Counted from the stretch's first letter, positions 1 to 10,610 are shown. The stretch: 64,000 nucleotides of DNA from Chloroflexota bacterium (GCA_028873965.1 JAPPMU010000032.1:1-64000), one strand, 5' to 3'. The notes: generated from the letters alone by a model not told the origin. Numbers and translations: made by a program.

Positions 1-23
1 AACGTGAGCACAGCAAGGATTTA

Positions 24-52
24 CTGGATACCGGCTTTCGCCGGTATGACGG
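24..52. repeat. Dispersed palindromic repeat (CCGGCTTTCGCCGG type)
   Basis: Palindromic core ACCGGCTTTCGCCGGT flanked by CTGGAT and ATGACGG. The same family, in either orientation, recurs at 31381-31446, 32022-32052 and 53741-53823. It is intergenic in every case, so it resembles REP-type elements rather than coding sequence. Confidence 0.6.
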
Positions 53-107
53 TTTGGGGGTGGGCTGGTCACATCAAATCTGAACAGTTACGAGGGTCTG
101 GGCTTGG

Positions 108-137
108 TTGAGAGCCGGATTGGCCCTGTGCTATCAT
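108..137 (+). promoter_or_regulatory. Candidate sigma70-type promoter of tRNA-Gly
   Basis: A TTGAGA -35 box (108-113) and a TATCAT -10 box (132-137) are separated by 18 bp. TGC immediately before the -10 makes an extended -10 (TGCTATCAT). The predicted start near 144 lies about 27 bp before the tRNA. Confidence 0.5.
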
Positions 138-170
138 CCGGGAACACGTTCTCTATTGCATCGTGTCCGG

Positions 171-245
171 GCGGGCGTAACTCAGTGGTAGAGTGTTTGC
201 TTCCCAAGCAAAAAGTCGTGGGTTCGAATCCCATCGCCCGCTCCA
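171..245 (+). tRNA. tRNA-Gly (anticodon CCC)
   Basis: The acceptor strands GCGGGCG (171-177) and CGCCCGC (235-241) pair perfectly. A D-arm, an anticodon stem TTTGC/GCAAA with loop TTCCCAA (anticodon CCC) and a T-arm GTGGG-TTCGAAT-CCCAT are all readable. The 3' CCA is encoded (243-245). It decodes GGG codons. Confidence 0.95.
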
Positions 246-333
246 TTTTTTCGCACACCCGACACAGCCACCACGAGGAGCGCGGCGGAGCCGACATGGA
301 CTTGCAGCCGGCGCCCAGAGGACCAGCTAAACC

Positions 334-1131
334 ATGACCACAACCGCCCAAACCTGGACTTCCAGCATCACCGAGGTATCCGGCTCCAACGTCGAGGTCG
401 TCACCGGCGGCTCCGGCAACCCGCTGGTCATTCTGCACGACGAACTGGGGCATCCCGGCTGGCTGCGCTACCACGAGGCCCTGGCCCAGAACCACACCAT
501 CCACATTCCGTCGCATCCCGGCTACGGCCAATCCGATCAGCTGGACTGGTCCATGAAGATGCACGACATGGCCATCTGGTACCTGGGCGCGCTGGACAAG
601 CTGGGACTGGAGGGCGCGGACCTGATGGGCTTCTCCCTGGGCGGCTGGCTGGCGGCCGAGCTGGCCACCATGTGCCCGCAGCAGTTCCGTCGCCTCATCC
701 TGGTGGGCGCCGGCGGCATCCGGCCGCCGGGAGGGCAGATCTACGACATCTTCGAGGTGACGCCGCCCCTGTACATCCGCGACTCCCTGCTGGACCCCGA
801 CGGCACTCCCGAGTACCGCACCATCTGCCCCGCCGAGCCGGAGGAGGACATCCTGGAGCGGTGGGAAAACGCCATGGAAGGCACCTGCCGCGTCTCGTGG
901 CGCCCGTACATGCACGACCCGGGCCTGGTGCACCAGGTGTACCGGCTGGAGCGGGTCCCGACCCTGCTCATCTGGGGTCAGCAGGACGCCATCGTCCCGG
1001 TCAGCGCCGGCGAGGAATACCAGCGTCGCATCCCCGGCAGCCGCCTGGAGGTCATCGACAACTGCGGCCACCACCCGGAGCTGGAGGCCACGGACCGCTT
1101 CGTGGAGCTGGTGGAGGGGTTCCTGGCGTAG
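334..1131 (+). CDS. Alpha/beta hydrolase
   Basis: A 265-residue cytoplasmic alpha/beta-hydrolase-fold protein of normal family length. Visible elements are the oxyanion segment HDELGHPG (about 35-42), the nucleophile elbow GFSLGG with Ser101, the acid in WGQQD (Asp218) and the histidine pair in NCGHHPE (246-247), so the catalytic triad is intact. There is no signal peptide. It probably hydrolyses an ester, lactone or C-C bond, but the substrate cannot be read from the sequence. It follows the tRNA gene and precedes a toxin-antitoxin-like cluster on the same strand, with a 29-bp gap that suggests possible co-transcription. Confidence 0.85.
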   Translation: MTTTAQTWTSSITEVSGSNVEVVTGGSGNPLVILHDELGHPGWLRYHEALAQNHTIHIPSHPGYGQSDQLDWSMKMHDMAIWYLGALDKLGLEGADLMGFSLGGWLAAELATMCPQQFRRLILVGAGGIRPPGGQIYDIFEVTPPLYIRDSLLDPDGTPEYRTICPAEPEEDILERWENAMEGTCRVSWRPYMHDPGLVHQVYRLERVPTLLIWGQQDAIVPVSAGEEYQRRIPGSRLEVIDNCGHHPELEATDRFVELVEGFLA

Positions 1132-1160
1132 AGAGACACATTGCCAGGGAGGTGACAACC

Positions 1161-1403
1161 ATGAGCACTCAAAAGCCGCCCGAAGAGGGGAAGTCTGACA
1201 ACGAACCGGGAGAATGGCCTGCGCCTGACCCCGAAGAACTCCGCCTTTTGGAAGAGCATCTCGATCAGCTCGAAAAGGAAGGCGTCCTGATGCGGGGGGA
1301 GGGCAGACGCGACAATTGGGAACCGGTAGCCTACATACCCGGGGCGGTAGAGCGGTTCTTTGCAGCGCGCGGCACTAAGCCCAAGCCACGGGAACAATGG
1401 TAG
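1161..1403 (+). CDS. Short acidic protein, putative antitoxin (copy 1)
   Basis: An 80-residue charged protein starting at ATG 1161 behind GGGAGGTG. It is clearly paralogous to the 70-residue protein at 1825-2037. Both share a PDP/EELR-L-E-L-L helix, a G...EG-RD segment and a PVA-IPGA--RF-A tail. Its stop overlaps the next ATG by 7 nt (1397-1403), which couples it to the PIN-domain gene. The size, charge and overlap fit the antitoxin of a type II toxin-antitoxin pair. No DNA-binding domain was recognised, so this role is inferred from context. Confidence 0.6.
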   Translation: MSTQKPPEEGKSDNEPGEWPAPDPEELRLLEEHLDQLEKEGVLMRGEGRRDNWEPVAYIPGAVERFFAARGTKPKPREQW

Positions 1404-1810
1404 CGCGACCGCTGATGGCATACGTGGATCCATCGGCGTTGACTCCCGCAATATCCGGGGATCTCCCCGAAGAGACCCGCATCCGGCTGGAGCGGTTTCC
1501 GATTCTGATGTCCTCAACCCTGCTGGATGCAGAGTTGCGCGCCGCGTTTCAGGATGAGCAGCAAACATACAGCCCGTCCCTCGACTCGGTGATAAACCAA
1601 TGGGTGTTGCCTAATCGCCGGCTGGACGAGGAATTGGCTGCCGTATCGGAGATTGTATCGCTGCCGGCTCTCCCTTTGTGGCATCTGGCCAGCGCAATGT
1701 ACTTTCAGCAGAGGCAATCATTGACCAGCCGGCAATATCGGCTGGCCTTCATCACGCTGGACGAGCAGCAGGAAACGGCGGCGCGTGAGTTGGGTTTCTT
1801 CATCCCATAA
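1397..1810 (+). CDS. PIN-domain protein, putative VapC-like toxin with a missing acidic residue
   Basis: A 137-residue PIN-like ribonuclease fold. The first acidic motif is YVDPSAL near the N-terminus, the second is LLDAEL and the last is ITLDEQQ. The usual third motif DALHLA is here PLWHLASA, so the expected Asp is absent. The protein may be inactive or use an alternative residue. The start is either ATG 1397, which overlaps the upstream gene, or ATG 1415, which gives the common MAYVD beginning. It lies between two paralogous short proteins (1161-1403 and 1825-2037), an unusual arrangement for a two-gene toxin-antitoxin pair. Confidence 0.65.
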   Translation: MVARPLMAYVDPSALTPAISGDLPEETRIRLERFPILMSSTLLDAELRAAFQDEQQTYSPSLDSVINQWVLPNRRLDEELAAVSEIVSLPALPLWHLASAMYFQQRQSLTSRQYRLAFITLDEQQETAARELGFFIP

Positions 1811-1824
1811 GGGGAATAACTATT

Positions 1825-2037
1825 ATGAGCGATCAAGATACGCCCGCCGGACAGCAGTTTGACGACCAGGAAGATTGGCTGGCGCCTGACCCCGACGAAC
1901 TCCGCCGTTTGCAAGAACGATTGGCGGAATTGCGCGCCAAAGGGATTATATCGGGAGACGAAGGACCGCGTGATTCTTTGAAGCCAGTGGCCCACATACC
2001 CGGGGCGTTGGCCCGGTTTCTGGCCGATGGGCGGTAG
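1825..2037 (+). CDS. Short acidic protein, putative antitoxin (copy 2)
   Basis: A 70-residue paralogue of the protein at 1161-1403, with the same DPDELRRL helix, G-EGPRD segment and PVAHIPGALARF end. It starts at ATG 1825 behind an AAGGGG ribosome-binding sequence, 14 bp after the PIN gene stop. No second toxin gene follows on this strand. It may be a second antitoxin for the same toxin or the survivor of a duplicated pair. Confidence 0.6.
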   Translation: MSDQDTPAGQQFDDQEDWLAPDPDELRRLQERLAELRAKGIISGDEGPRDSLKPVAHIPGALARFLADGR

Positions 2038-2072
2038 GGTAGTTCCGGATGGTTACAACGCCGCGCCGGTGG

Positions 2073-2528
2073 TTAGACGATGGGGATGTTTCGCACTGGT
2101 ACGTCCAGAACCGACGCCGGCGCACGGGTCAAATGACCGTCGCAGGTCAGTACTGTGGCTCTATGAGCCTTGGCCGCGGCAACGTACAGCGCATCATAGG
2201 CGGTGATGTTGTGATAGTACCCCCATGCCAGTGAGATAAGGGTTCGGGATGATATTCGCTCGACGGGCATTGCGTCCAAGTCGGCTAATGCCGTAAGCGC
2301 TCGGGCTTCGTCAATCAACCCTTGCAGAACCCGGCCACGCAGCGCTGACATTACTTCCGAGTCCAGAGTATCCGGCGCGATCAGGTGCGCGCCGGCGATG
2401 ACGGCGGCCACTCGCGCTCCCGCCGGACGCGCCAGCAAATACTCCACTGCCGCCGATGCGTCCAGGATATAGGTTTCCGACGCGGTAAGCTCCGGTTGGG
2501 GTGGGTCCTCAGGGTTGGCAGTTATCAT
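2073..2528 (-). CDS. PIN-domain ribonuclease (VapC-like)
   Basis: A 151-residue PIN domain with all four expected acidic positions: ILDASAAVEYL (Asp), TLDSEVMSAL (Glu), AYDALYVAAA (Asp) and LTCDGHL (Asp). The start ATG at 2528 overlaps the stop of the upstream methyltransferase/nuclease gene as ATGA (2525-2528), so translation is probably coupled. No antitoxin-sized gene lies beside it on the same strand. The expected activity is endonucleolytic RNA cleavage. Its dependence on the restriction-modification gene is inferred only from the overlap. Confidence 0.75.
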   Translation of the reverse strand: MITANPEDPPQPELTASETYILDASAAVEYLLARPAGARVAAVIAGAHLIAPDTLDSEVMSALRGRVLQGLIDEARALTALADLDAMPVERISSRTLISLAWGYYHNITAYDALYVAAAKAHRATVLTCDGHLTRAPASVLDVPVRNIPIV

Positions 2529-5500
2529 CGGCGTATCGCCGCCCGAAACCACGGCTCCCACGCTACTTCCCGCTCCAGCCTCGCCTCCTCCAGCGACGCC
2601 GCCGCGCTCAGCACCAGGCGGCCCCCGGGTCGGCCTTCCCAATTCTCCGCCCATACCCGCCCGTCCTGCGGCGGGTTGCCGATGAGCCGGTGCATCAACA
2701 GTTCAATCACTGCCCAGTCCAGCGAACTGCGCAGCCACTCCCGCAACTCCCGCCGCGCTATGGTCACCGTCAGCCGGTCGCCGCGCTCCGCCCGCAACTC
2801 CGCCAGCCGTTCCGCCGCGCCGGCTGCGACCCGTTCTCCCGCTATCGCCAGACTCGCATGCAGCACGTTGCCAGCGTCAAACTCCGGTATCGGCAGCTTC
2901 CACAGGTGCTTGTGCAAATCCCGCGCTCCGAACTGCCCCTTGTTCATCAACGGAGTTACCGCGTCATACAGCGTATCGCTGTTGATGATTGCCAGCAGGT
3001 AATAGGCTTCTTGCATATCCTTGCAGGGAACCCAAAATAGTACGTTTTCAACGAAGGCTTCATCGTCATGAAGTATCGCAGCCGTTGGTTGTCCAGCTTT
3101 GGTGTATATCACCCGAAGCGGCCTGCCTCCATTATCTTGTTGCCAATCCAACTGTGATGACAATTTGCGTTGGTAATCCAGATTACCCATGAGGCTAAGC
3201 TTGCTTCCGATGCTCTTGTTGTCCTCCCACAACCGGCTTACCGTCCGCCAGCGTTCTCGCATCCGCCGTTCCAGCCCGCCCAACCGCACGCCACCCGGTC
3301 CATGATCGTCGGCGGGTACGTCGGAGTCGCCCCGTTTCAATGGCAGCACGGCTTTGAGCGGCTCCAAAGTTGCATAGGGAACCACTGTCTCGCCCAGATG
3401 CACGTCATACACGTGGGAACGTTCAATAGGTTGCCCGGTGATGCCTGGCAGCGGCAGGTCTTTCCACGGGGGTTTGTCCTGTGAGCCTCGACGAGGATTC
3501 ACGGTGATCGTCTGACCGGCCTGGACAGTAGTCGTTGACCCCGTTTCCTGAACGAAGAACAGACAGCGCGGGAAGATAGTTGCGCCATTGCGCGCGCACC
3601 CGGCGTAGGGCGATTCGCCTGCTACGGACGTGTCGGTAATGCCGGCGGCGACTCGCCGCACGTCGTCGCTGTTGGTCTTGCCCACCCAGAGTTCCACCGT
3701 CTCGGCCAGTGGCGTCGCCTCGGCGTTCTCCCCCTTGCGTTCCGCGAACACTACGCAGGATGCTATTGGAAAGAAGTCGTTGGGTTCCAGTTGCTCCAAA
3801 TCCCACGCCGACTTGCAATCAAAGTTCACCGCCAGCGTCCGCTCCACTCTCTTGCTCAGGTTGCCCTTGGGTGTCAGCCCGTGCTGCTCCCATTTGCCAG
3901 TGCGCCATTTGGCGTAATGCCCCGACTGCAACGCGCTGTGCGGCATCACCATGCCGATCAATCCGCCGTCCTTCAGGTACAGGTCAACGGCGCGAGCATA
4001 GAACAGGCCGGCTACGTCCTGGTGGGTGGCGTAATTCCCTCCCGCCCAGATGCCATAGGTCTGTTTGCTCTGCGTCTCCAACTCGTGCCGCAGTATGTTG
4101 GCAGTCTGGTTGTAGTTAATCCACGGCGGGTTGCTGATAATCAGGTCAACCTTGTTGCGGCTCAATACCACCGGGCGCACCATGTTGCGGGTGTAGTAGG
4201 CCCAGATGTGGTTTTTTCCTTCGCGGTGGAGCATTTGCATCGTGGCGATGGCCGCTTCCGTCATCGAGCGCTCCGAGGGGTCCGTGACGTGGTTGTCGTC
4301 CAGCGCCAGCGTGGGGTCGTTGTCCCGCTCGATGGCGTCGGCGATGTCCGACATCAGCGCGTCGAAGGTTCCGGCCCGCTCCACCAGGGACATGGGGAAG
4401 GTCAGCGTCGGGTTGCCCAGGTCGCTTTCCCTGGTTTCGATGGTGACCGTATGCTCGGCGAACAGGTCGCCGGTGCGGTAGCGCAGTTGCAGGGCGTCGC
4501 CCAGGTAGATGGGCGCGGATATTTCAGTGTTGTAATCCGCCGCGGCGCTGATCGCATCCCGGGCCGCCAGCGCCCAGGACGCCCGGGCCAGGTGCACCGC
4601 CGCCGGATGCACGTCGATGCCGGTAACCGCCGCCCGCAGCCGGGTGAGGATTTCCTGCGGTTCCAGGTTGGACTCACGCGCCGCCGCCATGAACCGCTCC
4701 ACCGCCGCCACGATGAAGGTTCCGGAACCGCAGGCCGGGTCCAGGACCCGCTGCGTCAGCGGGTCGTCCACCAGTTCGCTTGTCATGGCGTCGGCCAGCC
4801 ACTTGGGGGTGTAGTATTCGCCCAATTGCCGCCGCTCGTCGGCCGGGATGACGATTTCGTACAGCGTCGGCGCAATGTCCGCCGGGGGGTCATGCCAGTC
4901 GAACCGCGCCACCCGGTCGGCCATCTGCCGGATGAACTGCGCGCCCCCGGCGACTTCCGTGGGCCACGCGAAGAAGTCCGACTCCAGGATGCCGCTGAGC
5001 CCGGTGGCGTTGCGCAGCCGCCGGCCCAGCAGCAGGTCCGCCGGTTCCTGCGCCGAAACGTCGCGGATGTCGATTCCGAAGGCCGCCTGCACCGCCATGC
5101 CGATGACCGCGCTCAGGTAGGTGTGACGGATGAAAAGGTCGTCCAGGTCGGCGGGCGCGCTGGCGATTTCGCCCAGGGCGGCGCGGAGCAGGTCCTCCCA
5201 GAGCCGGCGTTTCACCTGCACCGTCTCCCGCTGGCCCTCTCTTTCGTACAGTATGCGCAGGGTGGCAAAGTCCTGGTTGGTGTGGTGGCTGGCGTCGCCG
5301 AACTCGCGCACCAGGTTGTCCTGCGTTGGGGCGACGTTGCCGGCCCGTTCCTCAAACACCCGGTCGTGCAGCCATTCGTAGAGACGGAGGCCGCCGGCCT
5401 CCGTTTCCAGCGTCCACATTGGCGGGCTGACAGCGTCCACCTGACCGTCGCCGACGCGGCGCAGCAGCCAGCGCCGGCCGTCGGTCAGGACGCCGACACG

Positions 5501-5839
5501 GATGCCCCGGCCGGCGGTGAGAGCGTCGGTCAGGTAATCGTCCAGTTGCCTGACGTGCTCGGGCGCTATCTGCGCGCCGCTGTACAGGTTGCGCTTGAAC
5601 TCAAAGAAGGCGTCCCGCGCCACCAGGTCAACCCGACCCGCGGCGGCCTCGGTTGGGGATTCCTCCTGCGTGACCTCGCTGGCGGTCACCAATCCGCTCT
5701 GGATGATGAAGTCCCGGACCGCGCTGCGGATGTCCGCCTCGGAGTCGCCCTGATTATGCCGGCGCAAAATTTCTGCCGCCAATGGGGCGTAAACATCTAC
5801 AGCCCCCAGCTCGGTAGTGTTGTGTCCCTGGCTAACCAT
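2525..5839 (-). CDS. Eco57I/type IIG-like DNA N6-adenine methyltransferase fused to nuclease domain
   Basis: A 1104-residue single-chain restriction-modification-like protein. A PD-(D/E)XK-type nuclease motif is seen near the N-terminus (Asp71, Glu80, Lys82 in VDLV...FEFK). The methyltransferase core has the SAM-binding motif DPACGSGTF at about 367-375 and the catalytic NPPW at about 570-573. The C-terminal third, ending in a region around KHLWKLPIPEFD, looks like a target-recognition domain. It would methylate adenine and cleave unmodified DNA. It starts at ATG 5839 with a weak ribosome-binding site and is followed directly by a PIN gene through a 4-nt overlap. A modification-only or phage-defence role is an alternative. 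Confidence 0.85.
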   Translation of the reverse strand: MVSQGHNTTELGAVDVYAPLAAEILRRHNQGDSEADIRSAVRDFIIQSGLVTASEVTQEESPTEAAAGRVDLVARDAFFEFKRNLYSGAQIAPEHVRQLDDYLTDALTAGRGIRVGVLTDGRRWLLRRVGDGQVDAVSPPMWTLETEAGGLRLYEWLHDRVFEERAGNVAPTQDNLVREFGDASHHTNQDFATLRILYEREGQRETVQVKRRLWEDLLRAALGEIASAPADLDDLFIRHTYLSAVIGMAVQAAFGIDIRDVSAQEPADLLLGRRLRNATGLSGILESDFFAWPTEVAGGAQFIRQMADRVARFDWHDPPADIAPTLYEIVIPADERRQLGEYYTPKWLADAMTSELVDDPLTQRVLDPACGSGTFIVAAVERFMAAARESNLEPQEILTRLRAAVTGIDVHPAAVHLARASWALAARDAISAAADYNTEISAPIYLGDALQLRYRTGDLFAEHTVTIETRESDLGNPTLTFPMSLVERAGTFDALMSDIADAIERDNDPTLALDDNHVTDPSERSMTEAAIATMQMLHREGKNHIWAYYTRNMVRPVVLSRNKVDLIISNPPWINYNQTANILRHELETQSKQTYGIWAGGNYATHQDVAGLFYARAVDLYLKDGGLIGMVMPHSALQSGHYAKWRTGKWEQHGLTPKGNLSKRVERTLAVNFDCKSAWDLEQLEPNDFFPIASCVVFAERKGENAEATPLAETVELWVGKTNSDDVRRVAAGITDTSVAGESPYAGCARNGATIFPRCLFFVQETGSTTTVQAGQTITVNPRRGSQDKPPWKDLPLPGITGQPIERSHVYDVHLGETVVPYATLEPLKAVLPLKRGDSDVPADDHGPGGVRLGGLERRMRERWRTVSRLWEDNKSIGSKLSLMGNLDYQRKLSSQLDWQQDNGGRPLRVIYTKAGQPTAAILHDDEAFVENVLFWVPCKDMQEAYYLLAIINSDTLYDAVTPLMNKGQFGARDLHKHLWKLPIPEFDAGNVLHASLAIAGERVAAGAAERLAELRAERGDRLTVTIARRELREWLRSSLDWAVIELLMHRLIGNPPQDGRVWAENWEGRPGGRLVLSAAASLEEARLEREVAWEPWFRAAIRR

Positions 5840-5867
5840 TGCCGACCATCATCCCATTTATGAGCAG

Positions 5868-5876
5868 AGTGTATCA
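5868..5876 (-). promoter_or_regulatory. Candidate extended -10 for the methyltransferase/nuclease gene
   Basis: On the minus strand this reads TGATACACT (TGn plus TACACT), 29 bp before the start codon at 5839. No convincing -35 box was seen. Confidence 0.3.
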
Positions 5877-5931
5877 CGCTGTCGGTCTGCCGATTTTGAT
5901 GGTCCTCATGCGTACCCCATATACCATCCCA

Positions 5932-5966
5932 TTCATCCTGTTTATCCTGTTCATCCATGTGAATTG
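5932..5966. repeat. 9-nt-periodic ATCCTG repeat arm
   Basis: TTCATCCTG, TTTATCCTG and TTCATCCAT follow each other at exact 9-nt spacing, ending in GTGAATTGT. The same periodic arm is found at 32128-32167, and its reverse complement is found within 6471-6578. Confidence 0.6.
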
Positions 5967-6008
5967 TCCCTCTTCGGTAAAATGGGCGCGCGTGAGGAGC
6001 GACAGCAG

Positions 6009-6037
6009 TTGCTTATTGTAGCGTGACGTGTTAGCAT
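6009..6037 (+). promoter_or_regulatory. Candidate promoter of rpsO
   Basis: TTGCTT (6009-6014) is followed at 17-bp spacing by TAGCAT (6032-6037). TGT precedes the -10, giving an extended -10 box. It lies about 50 bp upstream of the rpsO start. Confidence 0.4.
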
Positions 6038-6087
6038 GTTTCGCGAAAGATAGAAGAAACCCAAAAAGAGAAGGTACGAAGCCCGTA

Positions 6088-6354
6088 ATGTTGGACGCCG
6101 ACGTCAAGCAAAGGATCATCGAGGAATATCGAGCACACGAGTCGGACACCGGCTCAACCGAACTCCAGGTCGCCATGCTCACTGAGCGGATCCGGCAGGT
6201 GACCGACCATCTCCGCACCCACCGCAAGGACGTGCATTCACGGCGGGGCCTGGTGACGATGGTTTCCAAGCGGCGTCGACTTCTCAATTACCTCAGCCGC
6301 GAGGACGTAGGCCGCTACCAGAGCCTCATCGGCCGGCTGGGATTGCGCCGGTAA
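6088..6354 (+). CDS. rpsO: 30S ribosomal protein S15
   Basis: An 88-residue protein of normal length for S15, a primary 16S rRNA binder in the 30S subunit platform. The diagnostic segments are [13 protein letters not shown], the TERI..LT-H---H-KD-HSRRGL stretch and the RRRLLNYL motif. ATG 6088 was chosen because it gives the standard S15 N-terminus; the longer frame upstream adds a nonconserved segment. It lies upstream of pnp on the same strand, the classic rpsO-pnp linkage. S15 often autoregulates through its mRNA leader, but no such structure was confirmed here. Confidence 0.97.
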   Translation: MLDADVKQRIIEEYRAHESDTGSTELQVAMLTERIRQVTDHLRTHRKDVHSRRGLVTMVSKRRRLLNYLSREDVGRYQSLIGRLGLRR

Positions 6355-6470
6355 TCCGGCCCCCGGTGCCGGAACCCGGCATCCGCACCCCCCTGCCCAC
6401 AGCCGGCCGGGATGAGACCCGCCGGCGTTCCCGTTTGCCTGCCGCCCTTTCGTTCGCCATCAAGGGAGCG

Positions 6471-6578
6471 TCAGAATCAGGATTTTCAAGATTCAGGGAT
6501 TATCAGGATTGGAACTGTTCTGTGATGGAGACCCTCCCAATCTTGCCAATCATAAAATCCCGTAAATCCTGCTTCTGA
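6471..6578. repeat. Palindromic 9-nt-periodic element in the rpsO-pnp spacer
   Basis: Imperfect terminal inverted repeats TCAGAATCAGGATTT (left) and AAATCCTGCTTCTGA (right) bound a 108-bp element. The left arm repeats ATCAGGATT-like units about every 9 nt. It occupies most of the 309-bp gap between rpsO and pnp. It resembles a non-autonomous palindromic repeat and would form a long hairpin in the read-through transcript. Confidence 0.55.
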
Positions 6579-6663
6579 CGAATTACGAGCGAACATCGAG
6601 CTGCGGCCGCCGTATTTGCAATCAAAAACCACGATGGAAGAAGAGGTAGAGAGAACTGCTGTT

Positions 6664-9279
<2,616 letters not shown>

Positions 9280-9309
9280 CTTGGAGGAGGACGGATAATC
9301 CTAGGCAAC

Positions 9310-9334
9310 GGGGGCAGGTTTCGTACCTGCCCCT
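9310..9334 (+). terminator. Hairpin terminator after pnp
   Basis: GGGGCAGGT (9311-9319), loop TTCGT and ACCTGCCCC (9325-9333), extended by one G-U pair. It is followed by TCATCTTGT, only a weak T-tract. It starts 31 bp after the pnp stop. Confidence 0.65.
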
Positions 9335-9482
9335 CATCTTGTATCGCAGGGATGAGCGCTGCTGTGCCGTGCGGCCGCCGGTGGTTCAGCGACTCGCGCA
9401 GCGGCTATGTTATCCTGTAATTGATGCTGTATGATGCCGGCACAATACGCCCTGCTGTTGCGAGGGATTGGGAGGCGATGCA

Positions 9483-10172
9483 ATGCCCGTAATTACCATC
9501 AACGGCCCTATCGGGGCCGGCTCCATCGCCGTCGGGCAACAGGTTGCCCATGACCTGCATCTCAACTACGTGGACCGCATGGTCTTCGCCGAGGCCGCTC
9601 GCATTATCGGCTCCCCGGTCTCCAACCTGATCGCCAAGGAGCAACGGGTGGAGCGGTTCGGCGACCGGGTCACGGCCCTGCTGGGTCGAGTCCTGGAACG
9701 GGCCGCCGTGTCGGGAGACTATGACCTCGGCGTTGGCATCGAAACCTTGCCCGAAACTTACCACGAGTTGGCTGGCGAACCCTCGTCGCGGATGCAGCGC
9801 GTAAACGACCAGGTCTTCATCGAAACCACCCGCGAAGTCGTGCGCAACCTGGCCCAGGCGGGCCACGTGGTGATCATTGGCCGCGGCGCCAACATCATCC
9901 TCGGCGACACGCCGGGCGTGCTGCATATTGGCATGTTGGCTCCCATGTCACGGCGCGTGGCAACCATCATGGAGCGCGAGCACCTCGATGAATCCGAAGC
10001 CCGTTCCTACCTGGAAGGCCTGGAGGAAGCGCGGGTCAAGTTCTTCCAGAAATTCTTCAAGGTGTCACCCCACGACCCAACGCTGTACCACATGATGCTG
10101 GACATGGGGCACATGAGCGACGCCACCGCCGCCAAGATCATTGCCCACGCCGCCGGCGATCTCGAACACTGA
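9483..10172 (+). CDS. Cytidylate kinase-like family protein
   Basis: A 229-residue protein similar to the cytidylate-kinase-like P-loop family (Cytidylate_kin2 type). Supporting segments are the N-terminal ITINGPIGAGS loop, YVDRMVF (where the family reads YDRELI), VIIGRGAN and the C-terminal DPTLYHMMLD segment. As usual in this group the first loop lacks the canonical Walker A lysine. It starts at ATG 9483 with GGGAGG 8 nt upstream, preferred over TTG 9468. It may phosphorylate nucleotides or small metabolites; the substrate is unknown. It follows the pnp terminator, so it is probably transcribed separately. Confidence 0.7.
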   Translation: MPVITINGPIGAGSIAVGQQVAHDLHLNYVDRMVFAEAARIIGSPVSNLIAKEQRVERFGDRVTALLGRVLERAAVSGDYDLGVGIETLPETYHELAGEPSSRMQRVNDQVFIETTREVVRNLAQAGHVVIIGRGANIILGDTPGVLHIGMLAPMSRRVATIMEREHLDESEARSYLEGLEEARVKFFQKFFKVSPHDPTLYHMMLDMGHMSDATAAKIIAHAAGDLEH

Positions 10173-10232
10173 ACTTCGTTCACAATGCCGGCCGCTGATC
10201 GGCCGGCCCAACGCCAAGGAGGATTTACCGAT

Positions 10233-10526
10233 ATGTTCATCAGGATGGTCTGGGGCAAGCTTCGCGCGGGTTCCTGGGAGGAATTCGAGCGGCACTACCA
10301 CGAGCGGGTTGCCACCGGCGCGCTCCCCAAGGGATTGAAAGAGCGGCAATTGATCCGCAGCACCGAAGATCCCGACGAAGGAATCAGCGTCAGCGTTTGG
10401 GACACGCTGGGCGACCTGCGCGCCTACGAGACCAGCGAGTTCCGCGCCAACATCGCTCGCGAGGTCGAACACCTCTACCGGGGCGAGTACTGGGTGAAGC
10501 ACTTCGAAATAGCGTCCACCGACTGA
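10233..10526 (+). CDS. Small dimeric alpha/beta-barrel (ABM-like) protein
   Basis: A 97-residue protein starting MFIRMVWGKL, with GSWEEFERHY, a central VSVWDTLGDLRAYE stretch and a C-terminal YRGEYWVKHFEI strand. This pattern and size match antibiotic-biosynthesis-monooxygenase-like dimeric ferredoxin-fold proteins. AAGGAGG at 10216-10222 fixes the start at 10233. The spacing after the kinase-like gene (60 bp) allows co-transcription. The function, whether monooxygenase, isomerase or sensor, cannot be assigned. Confidence 0.6.
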   Translation: MFIRMVWGKLRAGSWEEFERHYHERVATGALPKGLKERQLIRSTEDPDEGISVSVWDTLGDLRAYETSEFRANIAREVEHLYRGEYWVKHFEIASTD

Positions 10527-10555
10527 CGCGGTATCCCACGCAATGCGCACAGAAC

Positions 10556-10581
10556 GGCCCCGCTCCGTTTGGAGCGGGGCC
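10556..10581. terminator. Bidirectional hairpin terminator
   Basis: A perfect 11-bp stem GGCCCCGCTCC (10556-10566) / GGAGCGGGGCC (10571-10581) with loop GTTT. It sits between the convergent genes ending at 10526 (+) and 10611 (-). Confidence 0.75.
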
Positions 10582-10610
10582 TCGCTTTGTGGCCGCCGTG
10601 CGGGATATGG

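Noticed and set aside
334..1131. Assignment of the first hydrolase as a specific enol-lactonase or haloalkane dehalogenase.
   Set aside because: The motifs show only the general fold and triad. Neighbours give no pathway.
1360..1568. Additional short frames around the first toxin-antitoxin region on both strands.
   Set aside because: They overlap three coherent plus-strand genes and have no domain or ribosome-binding site.
3791..5863. A long open plus-strand frame opposite the methyltransferase gene (690 codons).
   Set aside because: The minus-strand protein has clear SAM and NPPW motifs. The opposite frame has high-GC shadow composition (His, Gln, Val, Arg) and no recognisable domain.
5932..5966. 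9-nt repeats considered as a CRISPR or iteron-type replication origin.
   Set aside because: The units are too short for CRISPR, and no DnaA boxes or replication gene are nearby.
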